DNA from: Serratia inhibens | Lineage (GTDB): Bacteria; Pseudomonadota; Gammaproteobacteria; Enterobacterales; Enterobacteriaceae | NCBI RefSeq assembly: GCF_003591175.1 | Contig: NZ_QYYG01000012.1 | Location: forward strand, 1-64,000 | Direction: 5' to 3' | DNA: 64,000 bases | Shown here: piece after piece, positions 34,811-45,300 of the stretch | Layout of the letters: every line of letters begins with the position of its first letter | Position numbering within the stretch: position 1 is the first letter of the stretch | The notes under the pieces: generated by a model | The model's database searches: none | Told to the model about the DNA's origin: nothing | What the model saw: the letters and a program-made list of their open reading frames with translations, nothing else | Program-made: the position numbers and the translations under genes

Positions 34811-35545
34811 ATGAAAGGTCACTTATTGATTGCCGTGCTTTTAGCCGGCAGCTTTTCGGTCACTGCGGCTGAACAGGCGCATTGGGGCTATGATGGCCAG
34901 GAAGATCCGGCGCACTGGGGCAAGCTCTCTCCAGACTTCTCGCTGTGCGAAACCGGTAAAAACCAGTCCCCGGTCAATATCAAGGGTGCCCTGAAAACCC
35001 AACACGGCCAACTGCAATTGGCGTTCCAGCCAGGCAAACAGCAGATCGTCAACAACGGTCACACCCTGCAGGTCAACGTCAGCGGCGGCAATACATTGGT
35101 GCTGGATAACAATACCTTTACGCTGCAACAGTTCCACTTCCACGCCCCAAGCGAAAATGAAATTGACGGCAAACAGTTCCCGCTGGAGGGCCACTTTGTT
35201 TATAAAGGCAAAGAGGGGGAACTGGCGGTGCTGGCACTGATGTTCCAGCCAGGCAAAGCGAACGCGCAACTGGCGAAGGCCTGGCAACAGATACCGACCG
35301 CCGTCGATCAAACCGCTGTATTGAACGCTCCGCTGGATATCAAGGCCCTGCTGCCCAAGCAGTTTAACTTCTATCGCTTCAGCGGTTCGCTGACCACGCC
35401 ACCCTGCTCCGAAGGGGTTAGCTGGATGGTGCTGGATAAACCGGTCAGCGCGTCGACCGAGCAGATCGCCCAATTCAAGGGCATAGTCCGGCATGCAAAC
35501 AACCGCCCGATACAGCCGCTGAATGGCCGGGTCATCGTCGACTAA
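34811..35545 (+). CDS. cah: Periplasmic alpha-carbonic anhydrase (244 aa)
   Basis: This enzyme interconverts carbon dioxide and bicarbonate in the periplasm. A signal peptide covers residues 1-20 (cleavage after VTAA). The three zinc ligands His109, His111 and His128 are visible in the QFHFHAPSENE and EGHFVY segments, and the substrate pocket TTPPCSEGVSW is intact, so it should be active. The length is typical of bacterial alpha-class enzymes. It has its own promoter region between the prmA terminator and its start, and GGGAG before the ATG. E. coli lacks it at this position. Confidence 0.95.
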   Translation: MKGHLLIAVLLAGSFSVTAAEQAHWGYDGQEDPAHWGKLSPDFSLCETGKNQSPVNIKGALKTQHGQLQLAFQPGKQQIVNNGHTLQVNVSGGNTLVLDNNTFTLQQFHFHAPSENEIDGKQFPLEGHFVYKGKEGELAVLALMFQPGKANAQLAKAWQQIPTAVDQTAVLNAPLDIKALLPKQFNFYRFSGSLTTPPCSEGVSWMVLDKPVSASTEQIAQFKGIVRHANNRPIQPLNGRVIVD

Positions 35546-35927
35546 GGCTATCAGCAGGTTGCCGCCGGTTTTGGTCGCCGGCGGTGAATAAGCGCCTGTT
35601 TAGCCGCCCCAGCGCAAGGTGGTTCAGCGTAATTCCGCCTATTCTCAACGGAATGCCCTGAGAAACACCCTATATTGCCGCGGTTCTCCAGTGGAATCCG
35701 CACTGATTACAGATAAAATTCTGTTGTGTCGGGAATATTTTATTGCGCAAAAAACAAGCAAACCAAGTCAACTCATTGTTAAATATATACAATATTTTTA
35801 TGAATCCTGACGCAGACCCTTTTCCCTGCCCGATAACGGCGAATTGGTCAAAGTTTGGCCTTTCATCTCAACGCAAAAATGCGTAATATACGCGCCCTTG
35901 CGGACACAGTATGGTTACTCTTTGTCT
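35546..35927. promoter_or_regulatory. dusB-fis upstream region
   Basis: This 382-base gap follows the carbonic anhydrase gene. A stable CCGCCGG/CCGGCGG hairpin at 35562-35584 without a T run may terminate that gene. The centre (35700-35810) is very AT-rich with A-tracts, which in E. coli fis regulation corresponds to the upstream segment bound by Fis and IHF. A 63-codon open frame at 35619-35810 has no coding character. Confidence 0.55.
35861..35889 (+). promoter_or_regulatory. dusB-fis promoter
   Basis: TTTCAT (-35, 35861-35866) and TAATAT (-10, 35884-35889) are separated by exactly 17 bases and followed by the GC-rich discriminator ACGCGCCCTTGCGG. This matches the E. coli fis promoter as I remember it; the discriminator makes that promoter growth-rate regulated and ppGpp-sensitive. 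Confidence 0.8.
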
Positions 35928-36893
35928 ATGCGCATTGGACACCACCAGCTTACAAATTGCCTGATTGCGGCCCCTATGGCCGGCATTACAGATCGCCCGT
36001 TTAGAACCCTATGTCATGCAATGGGTGCTGGGATGGCTGTATCCGAAATGCTCTCCTCCAATCCGGAGGTATGGCGGACGGATAAGTCGCGTCTGCGTAT
36101 GGTACATAGCGATGAACCAGGGATCCGTTCCGTGCAGATTGCCGGATGCGATCCCGATGATATGGCCGCCGCGGCGCGTATTAACGTGGCCAGCGGTGCA
36201 CAGATCATCGACATCAATATGGGATGTCCGGCCAAAAAAGTGAACCGGAAGCTTGCAGGGTCTGCATTGCTGCAGTACCCGGATCTGGTTAAACAGATCC
36301 TCCACGCGGTGGTTAACGCAGTGGATGTGCCGGTAACGCTTAAGATTCGCACCGGCTGGGCGCCAGAACACCGTAACTGTGTAGAGATTGCCCAACTGGC
36401 CGAAGATTGTGGTATACAGGCCCTGACTATTCATGGCCGAACCCGTGCTTGCCTGTTCAACGGCAACGCGGAGTACGACAGCATTCGGGCAGTTAAGCAG
36501 AGTGTTTCCATTCCGATTATCGCGAATGGCGACATTACTGACCCGCATAAAGCCAGAGCAGTGCTCGACTACACCGGGGCCGATGCCCTGATGATAGGCC
36601 GTGCTGCTCAGGGGAGACCCTGGATCTTCCGGGAAATCCAGCATTATCTGGACACTGGGGAGTTGCTGCCACCTTTGCCGCTTGGCGAGGTTAAGCGCTT
36701 GTTGATAGGGCATATTCGGGAATTGCACGGCTTTTATGGCCAAGGCAAGGGATTCCGGATTGCTCGCAAGCACGTGTCCTGGTATCTCCAGGAACACGCC
36801 CCGAATGACCAGTTTCGGCGCACATTCAACGCCATAGAGGATGCCAGCGAACAGCTGGAGGCGTTGGAGGCATATTTCGAAAATCTTGCGTAA
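35928..36893 (+). CDS. dusB: tRNA-dihydrouridine synthase B (321 aa)
   Basis: DusB reduces U17 of tRNA to dihydrouridine with FMN and NADPH. The TIM-barrel domain starts with [14 protein letters not shown]; the catalytic Cys100 lies in the [18 protein letters not shown] segment, and a C-terminal helical tRNA-binding domain follows. The length of 321 equals E. coli. The ATG at 35928 gives the conserved MRIG start downstream of the promoter; the frame extends 28 codons upstream but across the promoter. fis follows after 21 bases in the same transcript. Confidence 0.97.
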   Translation: MRIGHHQLTNCLIAAPMAGITDRPFRTLCHAMGAGMAVSEMLSSNPEVWRTDKSRLRMVHSDEPGIRSVQIAGCDPDDMAAAARINVASGAQIIDINMGCPAKKVNRKLAGSALLQYPDLVKQILHAVVNAVDVPVTLKIRTGWAPEHRNCVEIAQLAEDCGIQALTIHGRTRACLFNGNAEYDSIRAVKQSVSIPIIANGDITDPHKARAVLDYTGADALMIGRAAQGRPWIFREIQHYLDTGELLPPLPLGEVKRLLIGHIRELHGFYGQGKGFRIARKHVSWYLQEHAPNDQFRRTFNAIEDASEQLEALEAYFENLA

Positions 36894-36914
36894 CAAAAAA
36901 GAGCTGACAGAACT

Positions 36915-37211
36915 ATGTTCGAACAACGCGTAAATTCTGACGTACTGACCGTTTCTACCGTGAACTCACAGGATCAAGTGACTCAAAAGCCTCTGCGTGA
37001 CTCGGTTAAACAAGCACTGAAGAACTATTTTGCTCAACTGAATGGTCAGGACGTTAATGACTTGTATGAGCTGGTTTTGGCTGAAGTTGAACAGCCACTG
37101 TTGGACATGGTGATGCAATACACCCGTGGCAACCAAACCCGTGCTGCTCTGATGATGGGCATCAACCGTGGTACGCTGCGTAAGAAATTGAAAAAATACG
37201 GCATGAACTGA
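36915..37211 (+). CDS. fis: Nucleoid protein Fis (98 aa)
   Basis: Fis is the abundant early-growth nucleoid protein that activates rRNA promoters, aids site-specific inversion and represses its own gene. All 98 residues appear identical to the E. coli protein as I remember it, including the N-terminal beta-hairpin arms and the C-terminal helix-turn-helix (about 74-95). It is the second gene of the dusB-fis operon and is followed by a strong terminator. Confidence 0.99.
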
Positions 37212-37233
37212 TACTAGTCAGTTAACGTATTGA

Positions 37234-37276
37234 AAAAAGGCGCTTTTACCTCATTTGGTAAGCGCCTTTTTCTTTA
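37234..37276 (+). terminator. Rho-independent terminator after fis
   Basis: AAAAAGGCGCTT and AAGCGCCTTTTT form a long stem around a short TTACCTCATTTGGT apex (TACC/GGTA pairs further), followed by TTCTTT. It closes the dusB-fis operon. Confidence 0.92.
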
Positions 37277-37574
37277 ACCTTGCACCGAATAAACCCAGCC
37301 GCAATGCGAATGAGAATATTCGCATGCCCCTCTTACTTCGTAGCCCGTATTGTGTGATACAATATGCATTCCTGGAGCCGCCTTCGCTGGCCTACAGCCA
37401 TCCTTCCGAAGCCTGACAGCAGCGCGAACTGCCCCTTCGAGTGTAAAGATTTAGTCAATTATGGAATCTGGCTAAACCATAATGATGTCTGGGTGTCTTA
37501 GTAGTCGTATCGCAATCGAGTGGATCCTTTATGCGTTACAGGTTACTACCCCCTTATTGCATAAATGAGTTGAT
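37277..37574 (+). promoter_or_regulatory. Structured leader/promoter region of lpxP-like gene
   Basis: This gap contains no gene. It holds an inverted repeat GTATTGT-GTGAT-ACAATAT (37347-37365) that includes a TACAAT resembling a -10 box, a hairpin ATTATGG/CCATAAT (37458-37483), and TTTATGC (37528-37534) complementary to GCATAAA (37559-37565) immediately before the ribosome binding site. The latter could shield the start region of a transcript. Whether it is a cold-responsive leader is speculation. Confidence 0.45.
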
Positions 37575-38495
37575 ATGAAGCGTCCACAAAAATTCCGTTC
37601 GGCCCTGCTGCACCCGCGTTACTGGTTTACCTGGTTCGGTCTGGGCATTCTGTTCCTGCTGGTTCAACTGCCTTACCCGCTGCTGCACAAGCTCGGCGTA
37701 TGGATGGGCCGCACCTCGATGCGTTTCCTGAAACGCCGCGTTTCCATCACCCGTCGTAATCTGGAGCTGTGTTTCCCGGATATGGACGAGGCGCAACGCG
37801 AGCGCAAAGTGATCGGCAATTTCGAATCCCTCGGCATGGGTCTGCTGGAAACCGGCATGGCCTGGTTTTGGTCGGATAAGCGAGTCAAACGCTGGTTCAA
37901 CGTCTCCGGCATCAATCACCTGAAAATGGCGCAACAGAATGAGCGCGGCGTGCTGGTGATTGGCGTGCACTTTATGTCGCTGGAGCTGGGTGGCCGCGCT
38001 ATGGGGCTGTGTCAGCCCATGATGGCGATGTACCGCCCACACAACAATAAAGCGATGGAATGGGCACAGACCAAAGGCCGCATGCGCTCCAACAAGGCCA
38101 TGCTCGATCGCAAAGACCTGCGCGGCATGGTGCATGCCCTGAAACGCGGCGAGGCCGTTTGGTTCGCTCCGGATCAAGACTACGGCCCACGTGGCAGCGT
38201 ATTCGCGCCGTTATTCGCCGTCGATCAGGCCGCCACCACCAGCGGCACCTTTATGCTGGCGCGTATGGCCAAGCCGGCGCTGGTTCCGGTGGTACTGATC
38301 CGCCGCGAGAAAGGCCGCGGCTATGACCTGTTGATCCAGCCTGCTCTGGAAGATTACCCGATAGGCGATGAACTCGCTGCAGCCACCTACATGAATAAAG
38401 TGGTGGAAAAAGAGATCATGCGCGCGCCGGAGCAGTACATGTGGCTGCATCGCCGCTTCAAAACCCGGCCGGCCGGCGCACCGTCGCTGTACTGA
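37575..38495 (+). CDS. lpxP: Lipid A late acyltransferase, LpxP-like (306 aa)
   Basis: LpxL/LpxP enzymes transfer a secondary acyl chain to the Kdo2-lipid IVA precursor at the inner membrane; LpxP is the cold-induced palmitoleoyl transferase of E. coli. One N-terminal membrane helix (about 20-40) is followed by the acyltransferase domain with the catalytic HX4E motif, His132 to Glu137. Several segments, such as VGVHFMSLELGGR-like and MMA.YRPHNN, fit E. coli LpxP better than LpxL, hence the symbol; a role as the main LpxL is not excluded because no other homologue is in view. It is a single-gene unit bounded by terminators. Confidence 0.85.
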   Translation: MKRPQKFRSALLHPRYWFTWFGLGILFLLVQLPYPLLHKLGVWMGRTSMRFLKRRVSITRRNLELCFPDMDEAQRERKVIGNFESLGMGLLETGMAWFWSDKRVKRWFNVSGINHLKMAQQNERGVLVIGVHFMSLELGGRAMGLCQPMMAMYRPHNNKAMEWAQTKGRMRSNKAMLDRKDLRGMVHALKRGEAVWFAPDQDYGPRGSVFAPLFAVDQAATTSGTFMLARMAKPALVPVVLIRREKGRGYDLLIQPALEDYPIGDELAAATYMNKVVEKEIMRAPEQYMWLHRRFKTRPAGAPSLY

Positions 38496-38513
38496 GCCCA
38501 GATGCTGTTTCCC

Positions 38514-38540
38514 AGCCCGGCCAAGACGCCGGGCTTTTTT
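38514..38540 (+). terminator. Rho-independent terminator after lpxP-like gene
   Basis: AGCCCGG and CCGGGCT form a seven-base stem with an eight-base loop, followed by six T. It lies 18 bases beyond the stop codon. Confidence 0.92.
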
Positions 38541-38622
38541 GTGCGCTGCGTTTAAAAAACCTGCGGCCGGTCCTTCGGCTTTGCTGTAACCTCTTTTTTT
38601 ACCCGTACAGGAAAAGGAAACG

Positions 38623-39318
38623 ATGAAAACTCAAGTCCGCATTGCTCTGGTCGGTGACTACAAACCCCAGGCCGTATCTCACCAGGCTATCCCCGTCGCT
38701 CTCCAGCTCACCGCCGCACACCTTAACGTCGATATTCAATCCCACTGGCTGCCCACAGAAACCCTTACCGACACCTCGGTATTGCAAGATTATGATGCTA
38801 TCTGGGTGGTACCCGGCAGCCCGTACAACCATGACGATGGCGTCTTTATGACCATTCGCCATGCACGCGAACAGAATATCCCCTTCCTCGGCTCCTGCGG
38901 TGGCTTCCAGTATGCGGTTGTGGAATACGCTCGTAATGTCATGGGATGGCACGATGCCGGGCATGCGGAAACCAACACCGGCGGCCGATTGGTTATCTCG
39001 CCATTGAGCTGTTCGCTGGTGGAAATCGACGGGGACATCATTTTCCAACCGGACACGCTGGTCGCCCGCGCTTACGGCAAGCTGGAAACGCATGAAGGCT
39101 ACCACTGCAATTTCGGCGTTAACCCGGAGTTCGTTGCCGATCTGCAGCAACACCCGCTGATTATCAGTAGCCATGACCGCGAAGGTGACGTACGTTCGAT
39201 AGAACTGCCGGGGCACCGTTTTTACGCCGCGACGCTGTTCCAGTCCGAACGAGCCGCGTTGCGCGATGAGCTGTCGCCTCTGGTGGTCGAATTGATTAAA
39301 ACCGCGGCCAATGGCTGA
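38623..39318 (+). CDS. Glutamine amidotransferase-like protein related to CTP synthase C-terminus (231 aa)
   Basis: The fold resembles the class I glutamine amidotransferase domain of CTP synthase, but there is no synthase domain. The nucleophile elbow GSCGGFQ with Cys92 is present. At the C-terminal site where active enzymes carry a His-x-Glu pair (usually HPE), this chain reads LFQSE: the Glu remains but the His is missing. Proteins annotated as CTP-synthase C-terminal region-related share this pattern, so it is probably not a normal ammonia-producing glutaminase. The substrate is unknown. AAAGGAAAC before the ATG is a good ribosome binding site. It lies between the lpxP-like gene and the NRPS, which is convergent with it. 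Confidence 0.8.
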   Translation: MKTQVRIALVGDYKPQAVSHQAIPVALQLTAAHLNVDIQSHWLPTETLTDTSVLQDYDAIWVVPGSPYNHDDGVFMTIRHAREQNIPFLGSCGGFQYAVVEYARNVMGWHDAGHAETNTGGRLVISPLSCSLVEIDGDIIFQPDTLVARAYGKLETHEGYHCNFGVNPEFVADLQQHPLIISSHDREGDVRSIELPGHRFYAATLFQSERAALRDELSPLVVELIKTAANG

Positions 39319-39320
39319 AA

Positions 39321-39345
39321 AAAAGCCCTCATCAAGAGGGCTTTT
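39321..39345. terminator. Bidirectional terminator between amidotransferase-like gene and NRPS
   Basis: AAAAGCCCTC and GAGGGCTTTT form a perfect ten-base stem with a five-base loop. T runs exist on both sides; the seven-T run for the minus strand (NRPS transcript) is the stronger one. Confidence 0.93.
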
Positions 39346-39363
39346 GCATCATGGTCGTATCGG

Positions 39364-42300
39364 TTACGCCTGGTCGAGGCTGCCCAGCGCCAGATTGAAG
39401 TGCCTACCCAGTTCTCGCCGGTGTTCCGGATGTTCCATCATCGACACGTGGTCGCCGCTGATCTGGCTGACGCTCACTGCACCAGGCGATAACAGCATAT
39501 CCCAACCCAGCGCGGAGGCATCTTCACGACAATAGCCCGCCTGCCTGATCTTCTGCCAATATTCTCTGAAGTGTTCATTCTGCGAATTGGCGGAAACCTG
39601 CTCCTGCTTCGCCTTAAACAGATGGATCTTCAATGAGACCGGCTGCACCTGGGTGGCCTCCACCAGCTTGGCATAGTGATGACGCTGCTGCCAAAGCGCC
39701 GCCTCGTCAGCCACTGTGGAATGCTGGGTTTTTATCCCCGCCCGCTGCACTACCTCAATCGCCTCAGGCAACGGCAGTTCGGCCAGTTGCTGGCAAAGCC
39801 GCGGATCCGGCGTTTCCAGCGCCGACTCGACCCAGTTCAACAACAGTTGCACCGGGCTGTGCATCGCATCCACCGGCCGCAGAGTATCTATCAGCCCCAG
39901 GAATGAGATTGGTTCCCCAGCCGACTGCAACTGCTCGGCGATGGCATAGGCCAATACGCCGCCGGAAGAGTATCCCGCCAGGTGGTAGGGCCCACTCGGC
40001 TGCACCTCACGAATCAGCGTCACAGCGCTTGCGGCCATCTCGTGCATGGTGGCCGGCCTCTCCTCCAACGCTGGCCACGGCACGGCGTAAACCGGGTATT
40101 CGCGATCAATTTCCTTCGCCAGTTCAAACACGTAGGAATGATCACCAAACCCTGTAGGCACGAAGAACAGCGGATGTCGGCTGCCGCTGCTACGGGCCGG
40201 CACCGCTTTGCGCAGAGGCGTACCCTCACTGCGACTATCGATCCGCTCGGCCAGTTCAGCCAGGACAGGATGATTAAAGAGGGTCTGTACCGGCAGAATA
40301 ACGCCAACCTGCCTCATCTGGCTCGACAGACGCACCGCCAGCAGCGAGTGGCCGCCAAGTTCAAAGAAGTTGTCCTGACGGCCCACTTGTTCAATCCCCA
40401 ATAGCCCCGCCCAGGCCTGCGCCAATGCCATTTCAGTGTACCCTTGCGGCGCCGCATATTCCCGCGCGGTACTGGCCGCCAGATCCGGTTCCGGCAGCGC
40501 ACGCCGATCCAGCTTGCCGTTGGCGGTCAACGGCATCGCCTCCAGCCAAACGTAGGCCGACGGCACCATGTAATCCGGTAGCCGATCGCTCAGGTACGCC
40601 CGCAGTTGGCCGGGCAGCGCCACGCGGTCGGCATCCGCCGCCGGCACAATCCAGGCCACCAGCCTCGGGCTATGCGCCGCCGAACAGACCTGTACCGCCG
40701 CCTCCCGCACCCACGGGCTCGCCGCCAACTGCACTTCTATCTCGCCCGGCTCAATGCGGAAACCGCGAAGCTTGACCTGCTGATCGTTGCGCCCCTGATA
40801 TTCGATATTGCCATCCGGCAAGTAGCGCGCCAGATCGCCGGTACGATACATACGACCACCAACCGGGTTGAACGGATCGTTCAGGAAACGCTCCGCCGTC
40901 AGTTCAGGTCGGTTCAGATAGCCGAGCGCCACGCCAACACCGCCAATATACAACTCGCCAACCGCCCCCACAGGCGCTGGGCGCCCACGGCTATCCAGCA
41001 AATAGGCTCGGGTGTTACCGATTGGCCGGCCAATCGGCAGGCGTTTGTATCCTTCAGCCCGTTCGATCAACGCCGTAGTGGCAAAGGAGGTGGACTCCGT
41101 TGGGCCATAGGCATGGATCAGCTTCACCGGGCCCTCCTCCTGCAGCAAGCGTGCATAAGCGCCCGGATCCTCTTGCTCACCACCGCTAATCAGGTATTTC
41201 AGTTGGGTCAGCGCACCACCGATGCTGTGCGCATACTGATTAAACAACGCAGTCGTCAGGAACAAAGTGGTAATACGCTGGTGCTCTAGCGTCTCGGCCA
41301 GCAACCCGGCATCCATCACCACCTCAGGTGCAATGACCACCAATGTCCCGCCGTTCAACAATGCCGCCCACACTTCCATGGTACTGGCGTCAAAGGCCGG
41401 ATTGGCCGCGAAAGCGACGCGATCGTCGGCATCAAAGGCGGCGTAGCGATTATTGCGTACCAGCCGAGTGACACCCTGATGCGGCGTCATCACCCCTTTA
41501 GGCATACCGGTCGAGCCCGAGGTATACATGATATACGCCGTCGACGTGCTCGACAGCAGAAGCGACGGATTGTCTGCCGCATCGTCCTCACCGACATCGT
41601 TGACCGGCAGATGCGCTATCGTCTCGTCGCCGGCGGTTTCAGCCACAATCAGTCGCGCTCCGCTGTCGTCGATGATCCATGCCTGACGCGCTGCCGGCAG
41701 CAGAGGATCAATCGGTACATACACAGCTCCAGCTTTCATGATCGCCAGTTGCGCACCGACCAGATCGACGCCGCGTACCAGCCGTGCCACCACGCGATCC
41801 CCCGGCTGAATGCCTGACTCGATTAACCTCTGCGCCAATTGGTTGGCACGAACGTTAAGTTGCCCATAACTCAGTTGGAGATCGCCATCGACCAATGCAA
41901 CGGCGTTCGGTGAAAGCCGTACCTGCTCCTCAAACAGGCTGTGGACGCACGCCTGCGCCGGGTAAGGCTCAGAGGTATGATTCCAGCGGCACAGTTGCAA
42001 CGCATACTCTTCGTCCGGCATCACCTCCAATTCACACACCGGTGTATCCGGTGCCTGCTCTAAAGCCTCCGCCAATGCGGACAAAGCCTTCGCCATATAA
42101 CCGCACACTCGTTGCGCTTCGATCGGTTGGCTTACCTGCGCCGTTATACCCAGCGAATCGCCGCCGTCCTCCACCGACAGCACGAACGGGTAGTTGGTCC
42201 GTTCCTGCGAGTCCAGCAGCGTCACCCCAGTCGGCAATGCCGTGTCCTCTCCACTGTTATGGCGGTAGTTCAGCAAAGCGCTGAACAGCGGCGTTCCGGC

Positions 42301-45300
42301 CGCCACGCCGCTGCAACGCTGCGCCAGCGCCAGCGGGGCATGTTCGTGGGCCAGCAGCCCGCTCAGCCGACCATGCGCCTGCCGCACCGCCGTTTCCACG
42401 TTACTATCGTCGATGTCCAACCGTAGCGGCAATGTGTTGATAAATAACCCCAGCGCTCGATCAGCCCCTTCCCCTGCCTGTAAACGACCAAGCAGAACGG
42501 TACCGAATACCACCTCATCACGTCCGCAAATGCGCGCCAGCACCTGCGCCCAGGCCAGATGGCACAGGCTGGCCAGACTGACACCCAGACGCCTTGCCTG
42601 CCGCCGCAGCTGCAGATTGAGCGCTGACGACAAGGCCAAATGCGCCGTCGATCCCCCCTGCCCATCGCCGTGCACATCGCTCAATCCAAACGGCAGCACC
42701 GGATCATCGATGCCCGCTAACATATCGCGGAAAAATTGCTCATGTTCGGCCTCGCTGACCCCCAGCAGTGCCTGCGCCACCGCATTGCGGAACGGCGGTG
42801 CGGCGGCCAGTTCATCCCCGCGGCCCGCCAGGATAAGGTTAATTTCCTCCTGCATCACCGCCAGCGTGGAATGGTCACCGATCAAATGATGCCACTGTTG
42901 CAGCACGCACCAGCTGCCGTCAGCCTGCTGCGCCGTGACAAAGTTCAGCAGCGGCGCACGAGTCAGATCCGGTCTGATACGGCGGGGATCGAACAATGCC
43001 GTCAGTTGTGCGCCAATCTCACCCGCCGCCGGGTCGAGACGCAGCTCACTCAGCGACAACTCGGCGCGTCGCCATACCACCTGCACCGGCGAAGAAATCC
43101 CCTCGCAGACAAAGGCAGTGCGTAGAATGTCATGACGATCAATCACTTGTTGCATCGCCGCCAGCCAGTCGTCCAGCCGCGCGCGGCTGTCGAAACGCAG
43201 CACCGCCGACAACTGATACGGGTCACCCTGTTCCGCCATCAAGTGGTGGAACAGGATCCCTTCCTGCAGCGGCGACAGCGCATAAATGTCCTGCACGTTG
43301 GCCACGCCGCCCGGCACCTGCGCCACTACCTGGTCGATATCCGCCTGACTCAGCGTCGCCAGCGGCAGCATCTCCGGCGTAATGTGTTCACTGTCGGCAT
43401 CAATGCGGTTGGTCGGTACACTCACCTCCTGCTGCGCACCCATCGCCTGCGCCAGCGCCGACAACGTCGGTGCGGTGAACAGCGTCTGAACGCCGGCAGC
43501 CAATCCGCAGCGGCGCAGCTGCGCCATCAGCTTCACCGCCAACAGCGAATGGCCGCCCAGCTCGAAGAAGTTGTCGTGCCGCCCTACCCGCTTCACGCCC
43601 AGCAGCTCGCACCAGATCCCGGCCAGCAGCGTCTCCAGCTCGCCTTCAGGTTCGGCGTAGGCTTCACGCGCATAGGCCTCTTCCTCCGGCGCCGGCAACG
43701 CCAGCCGATCCAGTTTGCCGTTCGCCGTCAGCGGCAGCACCTCCAGCGGTACGTAGGCCACAGGCAGCATAAACTCCGGCAGCATGCCCGCCAGGTACTG
43801 CCGCAGCGTCGTCGCCAATGTCGTGCGCTCCGCTGCGGCCTCCGGTACCAGCCAGGCCACCAGACGCTTGTCGTCCCCTTCGCCGCACACATCGACCACC
43901 GCCTCGCGTACCGCAACATGGCCGGCCAACCGCGCTTCGATTTCACCGCATTCGATGCGGAAACCGCGGATTTTCACCTGCCGATCGTTGCGCCCCAGAT
44001 AATCGATATTGCCGTCCGGCAGATAACGCGCCAGATCGCCGGTACGGTACATGCGTCCACCCGGGATGAACGGATCCGCCAGGAAGCGCTCGGCGGTCAG
44101 ATCAGCACGATTGAGATAGCCCAGCGCCACCCCGGCGCCGCCGATATACAGCTCGCCGGTTGCCCCAATCGGCACCGGCTGTTGGCATGGATCCAACAGG
44201 TAGATCCGGGTGTTGCCGGCAGGCCGGCCGATCGGCAGACGTTGCCATTGCTCTACCCGGGTAATCGCCGCCGCAGTGGCAATGACGGTGCCCTCGGTCG
44301 GTCCATAGGCATTCACCAACTGCACCGGTCCCCCTTCTTTCAGCAGGCGGGCATAGGCATGCGGATCCGCCGCTTCGCCGCCGCTGATCAGGTACTTCAA
44401 CTGCGCCAGCGTGCCGGCGATGCTGTGGGCGTATTGGTTAAACAGCGACGTGGTGAGGAACAGCACGTTGACCCGCTGCCGCACCAGCGCGGCCGCCAAC
44501 GCATCGGCATCCGTCAGCACCTCTGGCGTAATCACCGCCAGGCTGGCGCCGTTCAGCAGCGCCCCCCACATCTCCAGGGTAGAGGCGTCGAATGCCGGGT
44601 TGGCGGCGAAGGCGAGGCGATCGCCGCGCTCGAAGGTGGCAAAGCGATTGTTGACCGCCAGGCGAACGATGCCCCGGTGCGCCACCATCACGCCTTTAGG
44701 GGTGCCGGTCGAGCCCGAGGTGTACATGACGTAAGCCGGCTGATCGCTGGCGATCGGCAACCCCGGGTCGGTGGCCGCGCCCTCCAGCGGACGATCGATA
44801 CGCAGACGTTTCACATCTCCGGTGATTGCGCCGTCGAGATCGCGATCGCACAGGATCAACATCGCTCCGCTATCGCCGAGGATCCATGTCTGCCGTACGG
44901 CAGGCAACTGCGGATCGACCGGTACATACGCCGCCCCCGCCTTAAGGATCGCCAACTGAGCGAGGGTGAGCGCAGCGCTGCGTTCAACGCAGGTCGCCAC
45001 TCGATCGCCAGGACGCACGCCCTGCGCAATCAGCTGATGCGCCAGCTGGTTGGCGCGGGCATTCAGCTGGGCATAGCTCAGGCTGCCGTCATCGCTCACC
45101 AGCGCGACGGCATCCGGATCGTGCCGCACCTGCTGTTCAAACAGGCCGTGCACGCTGCTCTGTGCCGGATAGGCTTCGGCGGTCTGGTTCCAACCATGCA
45201 GCAGCAGTTCGCGCTCCGTGGCCGGCAGCAGATCGATCCCCGAAACCGGCAGGGTGCTGCCCTGCGCCATTGCCCGCAGCGCCTGCAGCAGATAAGCGCC

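Noticed and set aside
35619-35810. Possible 63-residue gene between the carbonic anhydrase gene and dusB
   Set aside because: It covers an AT-rich promoter region, has no good ribosome binding site and no recognisable feature.
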